Below are positions 40,016 through 49,013 of a DNA stretch of 64,000 bases, piece after piece. Each line of letters begins with the position of its first letter. Position 1 is the first letter of the stretch. The notes under the pieces are model-generated. The model was not told where the DNA came from. It was given only the letters and a program-made list of their open reading frames with translations, and ran no database searches. A program made the position numbers and the translations under genes. The stretch comes from Candidatus Zixiibacteriota bacterium. Lineage in GTDB: Bacteria; Zixibacteria; MSB-5A5; GN15; JAAZOE01. The stretch is taken from assembly GCA_036480375.1 (NCBI GenBank), contig JAZGGI010000010.1, positions 1 to 64,000 on the forward strand, read 5' to 3'.

Positions 40016-42787
40016 ATGAAGAAGGTACACATCCTGTTAATTCTCACCGCCGCATTAATGTTATCGACCTCACAATCGGTTTTGGCGGGAGTTTCCGACG
40101 CGGCGGTATTGTATCTGCGAGTCGCCGCGGGGGCGCGCCCGGGAGGAATGGGAGAAGCATTCGTGTCCGTGGCTGATGACGCTACGGCTACCTATTGGAA
40201 TCCCGCCGGTTTGGGTAACGCGCCTATAGCGGGAATACTGAAAACGGAGAAATTTCCATCTCGTTTTGGCGAGATTTCGGATGTCATAACGCTCAAGAGA
40301 AAATCGGGCCAGGAAAATTGGTTTATCGCCGGAAACAGCCTGATAATGTACGATGGAATCTCCTGGAAGACCGGCAAAGAATATGTGACTTCATCGGATC
40401 AGACCTTAACTGATTTTGTCAATAGTATTGTTTCGATTAAAAGCGATGAACAGGCCGAATTGATGTCCCACAAAATCGTCGAGGTAAATTGTTGGGTTAC
40501 CGAAGCCGAGGTTAGTAGTTTTATCGAATCGGTCAGGTCAAAAATCCCGGATGATTATAAAGAGCTGGACGTATTGAATAAAGGGCTTGATACTCTGGCC
40601 GCCGGATATAAACTTTGCCTTCTCAAACCGGATCGATTCAAAGATTTAAGAAATAAACTAAATGACGGTCTCAAAGATGAAACTTTGTCTTCCGATGAAC
40701 TGGATCGCGTCACCTTTTCTATTGAGCAGGCGGTATCACGTTTTCTTCCCAGTCGTTTGACGGTACCTTTCTCATCGGCTATAGACGGCAAACTAACCTG
40801 CCTGGGTAAAACAGCGGGATATCTATGGGTTGGAACCGATAAGGGATTGTTTCGCTTATCCGGTATGCAATGGGCCAATTTTACGACTGATGAAGGATTG
40901 CCTTCCAATGAAATTACGGTTTTAAGCGACGCTGGAGATCATATTCTGATAGGTACTACCAATGGTTTGGCCAAATATTATCACGGTTCCTTCGTTACCT
41001 ACGAAACGCTTCCGCAGAGCGCGGTTCAGGCGGTTACGATGGCTACGCCGATTAACGCCTATGCCGTAATTGATGGCATAATCTATTGTTTCAATGGCTC
41101 GGAATGGTCGGATAGTTATGATTATACGGTGCGTATTGATGATTCGATTGAAGATATCGCTCGTAGGTCGGCGATCTACGGGACGCCTTCCGAGGTGGAA
41201 AGCATTATCGGCCGGATTCGTGAATTGAACGCGGGATCTGCCCAAATAGCTACTGATGAAGTCTCCGCAGATGTCGAACAGACCGAAGATGCCTCTCTGG
41301 AAGCCGAACCGGGAACGGAAGAAACAGATACAACGGCCAATGAAAATGCCGAAATATTAGCTGAGCAGTCTGATGAAACAATAGTCGAAGGCGCATCGGA
41401 TCTCTGGTTTTCCGAGGGCAATGTCATCCAGATTCCTTATTCGGTCGGTTTGAGATTCGATGTTACAGAGATGGCAGTTGGTGGTGCAGTCCCAAAAGAT
41501 TTATGGGAGAATACAGGTGGTGCCCCATCTAATATACTCTGGATTGGTACAAAGAGCGGTTTATTATCCTTTTACGGTGATAAATGGGTACGGTTTGGAT
41601 ATGCCGAATTTTCGATACCTGTCGGAGATGCTGATGGCGAAGTTGCGTCTATGACTGTGTCGGATATCGCGGCCAAATTCATACCCGATGGTAATCCCGA
41701 TAAAATCGCCGTCCTGGCGTCCAATATAAGTGATTATAATGACCTCGATGGAGAAGAGGTTGAACCGGGCCGAACGGTTTATGTTTATAATTCAAACATC
41801 GGATCGTCGATTCGTTCAATCGGATTTGTTAATAGTAAAATATATGTCGGAACCGAATACGGCCTCGAAACAAGAGGTTCTTCGGGTTGGGAACCGGTTG
41901 ATTTTGAAGGCCTTGATCGGAAACAGGTCATTGATTGTTATGATTATGAAGGTCAATCATACTATGTGTCAACCGAGGGTATTACCAGCGAAAGTGAGGG
42001 GCAGCGTGAGATAGTTTTCATGCATGTCAACTGGCTGCCGTCGTTTAATCTCGATATTTATTATGATTTTCTATCTTATGTCCATCATAAGCGCGGTTTG
42101 GGTACATTTGGAATCAGTGTAATTTATTTAAATTACGGTAGTATCCCTGGAAGAGACGAAAGCGGGAATGAAACGGGTACTCTCACTCCTTTTGAAATTG
42201 CAATTTCAGCATCGTATGGTACTTCCATTAATTCCAGACTCAAATGGGGTATGACAGGCAGGTTTATCCATTCCCGGCTTTCTCCTCAGGGTGCCGGCCT
42301 CGAGATGGGTTCAGGTATCGCTTCGACTTTCTCCGTGGATATGGGTATTCTATATAAAGTGACGCGGAAGCTCCAATTTGGAGCGGCGATAACCAATGTT
42401 GGTCCCGATATTACTTATATCGATGCAGATCAATCGGATGCCTTACCTCGTAACATCGGTATAGGATTATCTTATAAAGTATGGGACAGTCCGTATAACA
42501 GCCTGATGGTTCAGGGTGAAATTAACAAAATCCTGGTCGGCGTAGATCGCGATTTCAAAACTGAATTGGAATACGCCATTCGCCATATTGGTTTTGAATA
42601 TTGGTACGCCAAATTTATCGCTCTGCGGGCCGGGTATAAGTATGATAAAGAAGGACAGGTTAAGCATTTGACGTTTGGCGCCGGATTGAAATTGAATCTG
42701 CTGCGTCTTGATTTTGCTTATGTGCCGTCTTCAATAGATTCACCGTTAGCCAACACATTGAGAATATCTGCTACGGTAACATTTTAG
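40016..42787 (+). CDS. porV: PorV-like outer-membrane protein with large beta-propeller insertion
   Basis: I start at ATG 40016 (GGAGATGG just upstream), not the TTG at 40001. The 923-residue product has a signal peptide, then the PorV/UPF0164 opening DAAVLYLRVAAGARPGGMGEAF...DDATATYWNPAGLG (about 25-75). It resumes the PorV-type barrel at about 670 (HVNWLPSFNLDIYYDFLSY) and runs to the end with paired amphipathic strands. Between them sit ~590 residues with propeller blades (LWVGTDKGLFRLSGMQW; TTNGLAKYYHGSF; LWIGTKSGLLSFYGDKW) and an acidic spacer near 410-460. PorV shuttles type IX cargo to PorU; an insertion this size is not something I know of in Bacteroidota PorV. Confidence 0.8.
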   Translation: MKKVHILLILTAALMLSTSQSVLAGVSDAAVLYLRVAAGARPGGMGEAFVSVADDATATYWNPAGLGNAPIAGILKTEKFPSRFGEISDVITLKRKSGQENWFIAGNSLIMYDGISWKTGKEYVTSSDQTLTDFVNSIVSIKSDEQAELMSHKIVEVNCWVTEAEVSSFIESVRSKIPDDYKELDVLNKGLDTLAAGYKLCLLKPDRFKDLRNKLNDGLKDETLSSDELDRVTFSIEQAVSRFLPSRLTVPFSSAIDGKLTCLGKTAGYLWVGTDKGLFRLSGMQWANFTTDEGLPSNEITVLSDAGDHILIGTTNGLAKYYHGSFVTYETLPQSAVQAVTMATPINAYAVIDGIIYCFNGSEWSDSYDYTVRIDDSIEDIARRSAIYGTPSEVESIIGRIRELNAGSAQIATDEVSADVEQTEDASLEAEPGTEETDTTANENAEILAEQSDETIVEGASDLWFSEGNVIQIPYSVGLRFDVTEMAVGGAVPKDLWENTGGAPSNILWIGTKSGLLSFYGDKWVRFGYAEFSIPVGDADGEVASMTVSDIAAKFIPDGNPDKIAVLASNISDYNDLDGEEVEPGRTVYVYNSNIGSSIRSIGFVNSKIYVGTEYGLETRGSSGWEPVDFEGLDRKQVIDCYDYEGQSYYVSTEGITSESEGQREIVFMHVNWLPSFNLDIYYDFLSYVHHKRGLGTFGISVIYLNYGSIPGRDESGNETGTLTPFEIAISASYGTSINSRLKWGMTGRFIHSRLSPQGAGLEMGSGIASTFSVDMGILYKVTRKLQFGAAITNVGPDITYIDADQSDALPRNIGIGLSYKVWDSPYNSLMVQGEINKILVGVDRDFKTELEYAIRHIGFEYWYAKFIALRAGYKYDKEGQVKHLTFGAGLKLNLLRLDFAYVPSSIDSPLANTLRISATVTF

Positions 42788-42845
42788 GTTGATAAGGGGA
42801 CGATTTCCCCTTATCATTGCTTACACAAAATTCAAACATCATGGG

Positions 42846-45800
42846 ATGATGATTAAAAAATTCTTATACGCTATCAGCATCATTTTTCTGCTCAGCGGCT
42901 ACTTGTGCGCTGATGATGTCCTCAGGATAAAAGACAAGCAAACAATTATTAACACCGATGAAATTACCGGCAAAAAAGGATTTTATTCCGGGCGGGCTCA
43001 GGAAAATTTTCTAAATCTGAAGCGGGATAAACCGTACGGTTTGCCAAAAGCGGCTTTGTCGGCCGGGACGGTCGATACCATCAGTATCCTCGCGCTTCGC
43101 ATCGGTTTTATTTATGAAGGAACCGATGACCCGACTACAACCGGCCGGGGCAATTTCGACACTCGCGACAGCGCGACGTTTGTCAATGACGAAGGTCATT
43201 GGCTCGATCCGGCCCCTCATAACAAGCATTATTTTGAAGCTCATTTAAGGTCTTTGAGCCATTACTGGTCGGTTGTCAGCAATGGCAAGCTTCACATTGA
43301 ATACGAAGTCTGGCCGAACGGCGCCGATGAAGATATCGGCTATTACCTTTTGGATCATTCAATGAGCTATTACGGTGAACAGCCTCCGAATTGGGGTCTG
43401 GGTGAATTTTTCCATAATGCCATAACTCGGGCGCATGACGTTGACGGTGATAATTTTGATTTCAGAGATACGCGCGGTAATAAGAAAGCGATTATTCTGT
43501 TTCATGCCGGAGCGGACCGCCAGACTGATCTGTCGTTTTCGGCCACGCCGACGCCCAATGATCTTTTTACTGGGTTTGTTACCTTTGATTCATTAAATTA
43601 CTTAATTCTCGATGCTGACACCATCGTCGAAGGCATCATTATGCCCGAGACGATGGCGCAGGATAATCGCATCACGGTCATGAACGCCGTCATGGCGCAT
43701 GAATTCGGGCATCAGCTGGGGTTAATCGATCTTTATAATACCGGTAGTTCGCCATTTTTGAGCCAGATGGGCGATTTTGCCTTGATGGACAATAACGGTT
43801 TGAATACGGCAGCGTATATTGATGAATTCGGAACGGGCGCGTTCGGAACGGTTCCGATCTTTCCGTGTGCCTGGTCGCGGGCTTTTTTGGGATTTGAAGA
43901 AGTGGTCGAATATCGGGAAGGAACATGGATTGAATTGGCGGCGGTGAAGATGGAAACGGAAAATATCAAGATCGTCAAAATTCCGATATCCGCGACTGAG
44001 TATTACCTTTTAGAAAATCGACGTTCCGATATTGACGGGAATCTTGACGGTCTCAGGGTTGATAGCACTTCCAATGTCATTTTGTGGCCGGTTAAAGTTC
44101 AGGATATTCTCGATGGCGACAGCATCATTACCGTTATGACTCCGGTTGCGGAATATGATGTTTATCTTCCGGGAAGCGGGGCGGGGATTGCGATCTGGCA
44201 TGTCGATGAAGCCGTGGCGGCCATGGATTATTATCCGTTCGATATTCATGAAAATAATTTTCAGGCCAATACTTTGCAATGGGATCGCAACCGACGGTTC
44301 ATACGTTTAGTTGAAGCGGACGGACTTATAGATTTTGGCGGCAATTATTCCCGGGGTTACGGGGTAGCGGAAGATTTATTTTATGCCGGTAATAATAGTA
44401 CGTTCGGTTCATATACAAATCCCCCTTCGATATCAAACAGCGGCGGATATACTCATATAAAAGTTGAAAACATATCCGAAGCGGATATGGTGATGACGTT
44501 TGATATCGTCAAGGAAAAGATGGCCGATAATTTTCCGCGGCGGATGTCGATTCCTTATGATCCTGATTTATCGCCCATCGCCGCCGATCTGGACGGCGAC
44601 GGCAATGATGAAATCATCGCGGTATCCGGTGATAAATTATTGGCGATGAGGCCGGATGGCCGGGACTATATGGACCCTTATGATTCACTGCTTGACAATG
44701 ACATGATCCTGAGCGTGATAAATATCGATACCGATGTCAATATCTTCCGTCCGACGGATACTCAGTATGCGTCAATGCCGCTGTTTGCACAATTGCCTCT
44801 CGGTAATATAATTACCAAACCGATTGTAGCGGAAATTCTGGATACAACTCTGGTCATGGTCGGGGCGAGCAATGGCTGGATTTATTCATATCTGCCGTTT
44901 ACCGATGTGACCACTTCACCGGGAAAATATCGAGCCAAGCTCCATTCGCTTCGTTCTTTGCAGGGCTCGGCCGGAGTCAGTTCCATAATAGTTGACGATG
45001 AGAACAATATCATCTACGGTTTTTATTTCGACGGAAATATTTTAGCCGCGCCGTATGACAGTATTGCATCGTTTGTTCAGCCGACTTTCGTGCGGATGCC
45101 AATGATTGTCGGCGTATGTAAATATGGCGGCGGTATGGCGGTACTATATGACAGACACGATTATTCGATTTTATATCAAACGCGATTCGCGCCATTTGCC
45201 GATTTGACTGATTCGTTTTTTATCGACAGCGTAATTATCGATGAAACCGATTTCCACAGGTCTCCAATAGCATCTGATTTTAATCGTGATGGGATTGATG
45301 AAATTATAATTGTTTCGGAAAGCGGCCAGGTTTTTGCTTATAGTTTTACCGCAGATGATATAGTTGACTATGACGAATTGAATATACAGACCGGAGATAC
45401 GGTCGCGTCCGATCCGGCCATAGCTGATAGGGATAATGACGGATTTCCGGAACTTTATATTCCCGGAATCAATAAAATATATGGATATGATCGATACGGA
45501 ACGGCGATGACTGATTTTCCCCTGGATATTGATTTTGATCGCCCCGGACAGGTTATTATTGGCGGGCCGATTATATCGGATATCAACGGGGATAATATTA
45601 TTGATGTGGCGGTAATCGGATTGGATTCGATCATCTATGAGCGAACGATACCGGCTTTTTATATCATGTATCCCGATACGATTAATTATCCCGATTCGGC
45701 GATTGTTATTGATACCGTATTGGATTATGCCTATTACAATTATTACAGCAATCTCTATGCGATAACACCCGGATACGGAATTTTACCGGGTTATCCGACT

Positions 45801-46331
45801 CCGGCGGGGATGCTGGGAATGAGACAGGTTAATGATACGATCAACGGCATCGGAACACCACTTCATGTTCGGAACGGTTCCGGCGGACTGCTGGTAACTT
45901 TCGGCGGTGATGGCTGGATGGATGCCTGGGATTGCGACTGGTCGGATATCAGCGCCGGTTGGCCGATGAGCGGAGGTTATGCCGACGGTTCGGGATATAC
46001 GCCCTTAGATTCTTTGGGTCAGGAAAAAGTGCTGGCGGATTTGCTTCCGGAATCGAGTTTTTATAATTATCCCAATCCGGCTTCCGGTGAGAAGACCACG
46101 ATTCGATTTTATGTCAATCAACCGGCGCGGGTGACGGTTTCGATGTTTGACGCCACGGGCGATTTAGTTGAGGAAAAATTCACCGAGGTCGCCGACGGCA
46201 ATCGCAATGTCGAGATTGATTGGTATCTTTCGGGCGTGGCTTCGGGGATTTACCATTGCCGGGTCGAAGCGGCGCCGATGGCTGGCGGGGATACGGAAGT
46301 AGCCTTTACAACCATTGCCATTGTTAGATAG
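42846..46331 (+). CDS. Secreted M6-family metalloprotease with FG-GAP-like repeats and T9SS-like C-terminal domain
   Basis: The start is uncertain; ATG 42846 or 42849 gives a proper signal peptide (MIKKFLYAISIIFLLSGYLCA), while the TTG at 42789 adds an unlikely extension. The 1161-residue protein has an M6 (immune inhibitor A-like) domain with zinc motif HEFGHQLGLID (H285, E286, H289). Integrin/FG-GAP-like repeats follow (IAADLDGDGNDEII; ASDFNRDGIDEIII; ADRDNDGFPELYI; SDINGDNIIDVAVI). A terminal sorting-like domain FYNYPNPASGEKTTIRFYV...GIYHCRVEA of the same type as in the PorU-like protein completes it. It is the natural cargo for the adjacent PorU/PorV pair. Confidence 0.85.
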   Translation: MMIKKFLYAISIIFLLSGYLCADDVLRIKDKQTIINTDEITGKKGFYSGRAQENFLNLKRDKPYGLPKAALSAGTVDTISILALRIGFIYEGTDDPTTTGRGNFDTRDSATFVNDEGHWLDPAPHNKHYFEAHLRSLSHYWSVVSNGKLHIEYEVWPNGADEDIGYYLLDHSMSYYGEQPPNWGLGEFFHNAITRAHDVDGDNFDFRDTRGNKKAIILFHAGADRQTDLSFSATPTPNDLFTGFVTFDSLNYLILDADTIVEGIIMPETMAQDNRITVMNAVMAHEFGHQLGLIDLYNTGSSPFLSQMGDFALMDNNGLNTAAYIDEFGTGAFGTVPIFPCAWSRAFLGFEEVVEYREGTWIELAAVKMETENIKIVKIPISATEYYLLENRRSDIDGNLDGLRVDSTSNVILWPVKVQDILDGDSIITVMTPVAEYDVYLPGSGAGIAIWHVDEAVAAMDYYPFDIHENNFQANTLQWDRNRRFIRLVEADGLIDFGGNYSRGYGVAEDLFYAGNNSTFGSYTNPPSISNSGGYTHIKVENISEADMVMTFDIVKEKMADNFPRRMSIPYDPDLSPIAADLDGDGNDEIIAVSGDKLLAMRPDGRDYMDPYDSLLDNDMILSVINIDTDVNIFRPTDTQYASMPLFAQLPLGNIITKPIVAEILDTTLVMVGASNGWIYSYLPFTDVTTSPGKYRAKLHSLRSLQGSAGVSSIIVDDENNIIYGFYFDGNILAAPYDSIASFVQPTFVRMPMIVGVCKYGGGMAVLYDRHDYSILYQTRFAPFADLTDSFFIDSVIIDETDFHRSPIASDFNRDGIDEIIIVSESGQVFAYSFTADDIVDYDELNIQTGDTVASDPAIADRDNDGFPELYIPGINKIYGYDRYGTAMTDFPLDIDFDRPGQVIIGGPIISDINGDNIIDVAVIGLDSIIYERTIPAFYIMYPDTINYPDSAIVIDTVLDYAYYNYYSNLYAITPGYGILPGYPTPAGMLGMRQVNDTINGIGTPLHVRNGSGGLLVTFGGDGWMDAWDCDWSDISAGWPMSGGYADGSGYTPLDSLGQEKVLADLLPESSFYNYPNPASGEKTTIRFYVNQPARVTVSMFDATGDLVEEKFTEVADGNRNVEIDWYLSGVASGIYHCRVEAAPMAGGDTEVAFTTIAIVR

Positions 46332-46351
46332 GATTACTGGAGGATGCATCT

Positions 46352-47254
46352 ATGAATGTGAGATTTGTTTCAATCTACAGTACACTTATGCTGGCATGTG
46401 TTTGTTCATGTTCTTTATGTTATGCTTCCGATGAAATAAATCCTCCATATACAAATAACGGATCCGGGTTTTCGATCAATCAATATTTGAATGAAATCAA
46501 TTCTTATTCAGTTCTGACATTAAATGATGACGATGGAAACGATAAAGGCAAGACTTTGAATTTTCGCGAGGGCGTCCAAAAAGAAAAAAAATCAAGCGGC
46601 CATAAAAGCCCGGTTAGGGCGTTTATTTATTCTGCCATAATTCCGGGAGCGGGACAGATGTATAACGGCTCCAAAATTAAAGCAGTGGCGTTTTTGGGAT
46701 TGGAGGCGCTGGCCTGGACCGGCCATATTATCTACAACGGCAAGGGCGATGACAAGACAACGGCCTATGAGACTTATGCCAATACTAATTGGAGCGAGGG
46801 AACATACAGTGATTGGTTGGAAATGCACTGGGGTTATAGAGATGATGAGTTAGTTCTGAATGATCGCGGATTTCCGCTTTTTACTCATCATTTACCAGAC
46901 ACCAGGACTCAGCAATATTATGAGATGATAGGTAAGTACAATCAGTTTGTTTACGGCTGGGCGGATGTCAATTATCAAGATTCCGACGGGGACCCGCACC
47001 CTGGAACTTATTCGGCAATGCGGATGCATTATGAAACGATGCGGCATGATGCCAATAAAATGTATGATAAGGCGACGACTTCGATTGTTGTTTCGATGAT
47101 TAATCATGTTATCTCCGGATTTGAAGCGGCTCTGGCGGCCCGAAGCCATAATAAAAACCTGGATACACTGGCAAATAAAGTTTCGGTCAAAGCCCATACG
47201 GCGCAATTGAATGATGAATATTTTCCAATGTTAACAATGACATATAAATTTTAG
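46352..47254 (+). CDS. DUF5683-type envelope protein (first of tandem pair)
   Basis: This 300-residue product has a signal peptide (hydrophobic LMLACVCSCSLCYA) and a DUF5683-like core, SPVRAFIYSAIIPGAGQMYNGSKIKAVAFLGLEALAW, with two short hydrophobic segments, and then a helical region ending AALAARSHN. A further beta-strand pair at the C-terminus ends in an aromatic (MTYKF), as in outer-membrane proteins. The family's function is unknown. GGAGG precedes the start. The next gene is a diverged paralogue with the same IPGAG-xYxGS core. Confidence 0.75.
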   Translation: MNVRFVSIYSTLMLACVCSCSLCYASDEINPPYTNNGSGFSINQYLNEINSYSVLTLNDDDGNDKGKTLNFREGVQKEKKSSGHKSPVRAFIYSAIIPGAGQMYNGSKIKAVAFLGLEALAWTGHIIYNGKGDDKTTAYETYANTNWSEGTYSDWLEMHWGYRDDELVLNDRGFPLFTHHLPDTRTQQYYEMIGKYNQFVYGWADVNYQDSDGDPHPGTYSAMRMHYETMRHDANKMYDKATTSIVVSMINHVISGFEAALAARSHNKNLDTLANKVSVKAHTAQLNDEYFPMLTMTYKF

Positions 47255-47260
47255 GATGAT

Positions 47261-48046
47261 ATGAACAAGATATTTTTATCTATAGCGTTAGTATTATTGA
47301 TATTCGCGGGTAATTGTCTGGCGGTGGAGTTTTCTTTCAATTCATCGAGTGTGATTAAGCCGTTTCCTCCAATATCAAGGCATTTCCTTATGTCAGGACT
47401 GAGCGATACCGGCAAGACTTTTCTCGATATGTCCCAGCCCGAATCGGATAAAAGCAAATTGTCCATGAAGAAGGCTTTGTTTCTATCCATTCTTATCCCA
47501 GGAGCGGGAGAATATTATGCCGGTTCCAGGTTCAAAGGTCAGGTATTTTTGGGAGTCGAGGCGGCTATCTGGAGCGGTTTTATTGCCTATCGTGTTTACG
47601 GCGGATGGAAAAAGGATGACTATTTGTCGCTTGCTTCCGCTTATGGCGGAGTCAATACGTCCGGTAAAGATGATGTTTTTTATGATATGGTTGGATTTTA
47701 TGATAATCGGGATGAATACAATCAATTCGGCCGTTTATATCATCCCGACCGACCGTATTACCCCGATACTGATGAATACGATTGGCAATGGGATTCGGAA
47801 GAGCGGCGTCTGAGATACAAAGAATTGAAAGATCAGGCCAAGACCGCTTTTCGCAATTCGACTTTTCTTATCGGTCTGGCGATTGCCAATCGGGTTGTTT
47901 CTGCTATTGATACCTACCGGACGGTTAAATCGGCCAAGAAAAAAGTAAGTTCATTAACGCAATTTGGCGAATATCATATGAAAGTGTCACCAAAGATCTT
48001 TGGGAGGAATCCCGAGATTAAATTATCTTTGACGCGGAAGTTTTGA
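47261..48046 (+). CDS. DUF5683-type envelope protein (second of tandem pair)
   Basis: This 261-residue paralogue of the preceding protein has a signal peptide (MNKIFLSIALVLLIFAGNCLA), the core SILIPGAGEYYAGSRFKGQVFLGVEAAIWSGFIAYRV, the later helix FLIGLAIANRVVSAIDTYR and a C-terminal strand ending in phenylalanine (LSLTRKF). It is 6 bases after its partner and one base before the NHL lipoprotein gene. A joint role with the partner in the envelope is likely, mechanism unknown. Confidence 0.75.
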   Translation: MNKIFLSIALVLLIFAGNCLAVEFSFNSSSVIKPFPPISRHFLMSGLSDTGKTFLDMSQPESDKSKLSMKKALFLSILIPGAGEYYAGSRFKGQVFLGVEAAIWSGFIAYRVYGGWKKDDYLSLASAYGGVNTSGKDDVFYDMVGFYDNRDEYNQFGRLYHPDRPYYPDTDEYDWQWDSEERRLRYKELKDQAKTAFRNSTFLIGLAIANRVVSAIDTYRTVKSAKKKVSSLTQFGEYHMKVSPKIFGRNPEIKLSLTRKF

Positions 48047-48047
48047 G

Positions 48048-49013
48048 ATGCGACCGGCGGTAATTATCTGTCTGATAATTCTCGTTTCATGCGGTGGTAA
48101 CGCGCCGCCTCCCGTTCCGGATAATATTAATAGCTCGATTACAGGACCTGTTTCTCTCATTTTTGAAAATAAAATTTCCGGGCGGATATTGACACATGAT
48201 TTACTGCAGCCTTCCGGTCTGGCGATTGATACACGAGGCGATATATATATAAGCGATAATGGCAATCATCGTATAATAAAGCTTGATCAGAATTTAAAGA
48301 CGATTCGTGATTACGGCGGCTATGGGACAGGTATGGGACGTCTGCAAAACCCGAATGATTTATTCGTTGATCGGGTACTCAATCTTTATGTTCTCGATAC
48401 CGGAAACAGGCGCGTGGTACATCTTGACGCCAATTTGAATTTTGTCGAGGAAATTATCCCGGAAGACGACCCCGAAGAGATTATATCAACGTTGACCTAC
48501 TATTCGGGTTTGGCAGTGTCGCCGATGGGGGAATTGACGGTAGCCGACTATGATAATTCGCGCCTTATCCGGATGGATAATTTTAATCATTTCAGTCGGT
48601 ACATCGGTGATTTTGGATACGGCCAGGGAACGCTTCTTAATCCAAAATCGCTGGCACTCGATCAGGATGGTAATCATTATGTCGCCGATATGGGAAACAA
48701 ACGCATCGCCGTTTTTGATGATTATGGAAATTTCATTCGGCAAATTGGAAGTCAAATGCTTGAAAGTCCCGAAGCGGTGGCGGTTGGAAACAATGGTTTG
48801 GTCTGGGTATCAGATAGTCGGTTAAGGACAATTATGGCTTTTCATAATTCCGGAAAACTAATATTTGACGGCCTTAAAGAAATGAGTCCGGATACAAAAT
48901 TGGATAATGTACAAGCCCTGACGGTAACTCCCGATGGCAAGTTATTTGTTGCCAATACCGGTAATAACGAAATTTTAATCTACCGTATAATTTATGAGGC
49001 CAATAAGGATTAA
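48048..49013 (+). CDS. NHL-repeat lipoprotein
   Basis: This 321-residue protein has a lipoprotein signal peptide with lipobox LVSC (C16 or nearby) and about six NHL beta-propeller blades. These show the recurring pattern PSGLAIDTRGDIYISDNGNHRIIKLD, PNDLFVDRVLNLYVLDTGNRRVV, PKSLALDQDGNHYVADMGNKRIAVFD and so on. Lipidated propellers of this kind line the periplasm or surface and often bind peptides or glycans. It sits inside the T9SS-like cluster and overlaps the next gene's start by 20 nt. PorE-like accessory lipoproteins of type IX systems also contain propeller repeats, so it could be a functional counterpart. Confidence 0.85.
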   Translation: MRPAVIICLIILVSCGGNAPPPVPDNINSSITGPVSLIFENKISGRILTHDLLQPSGLAIDTRGDIYISDNGNHRIIKLDQNLKTIRDYGGYGTGMGRLQNPNDLFVDRVLNLYVLDTGNRRVVHLDANLNFVEEIIPEDDPEEIISTLTYYSGLAVSPMGELTVADYDNSRLIRMDNFNHFSRYIGDFGYGQGTLLNPKSLALDQDGNHYVADMGNKRIAVFDDYGNFIRQIGSQMLESPEAVAVGNNGLVWVSDSRLRTIMAFHNSGKLIFDGLKEMSPDTKLDNVQALTVTPDGKLFVANTGNNEILIYRIIYEANKD

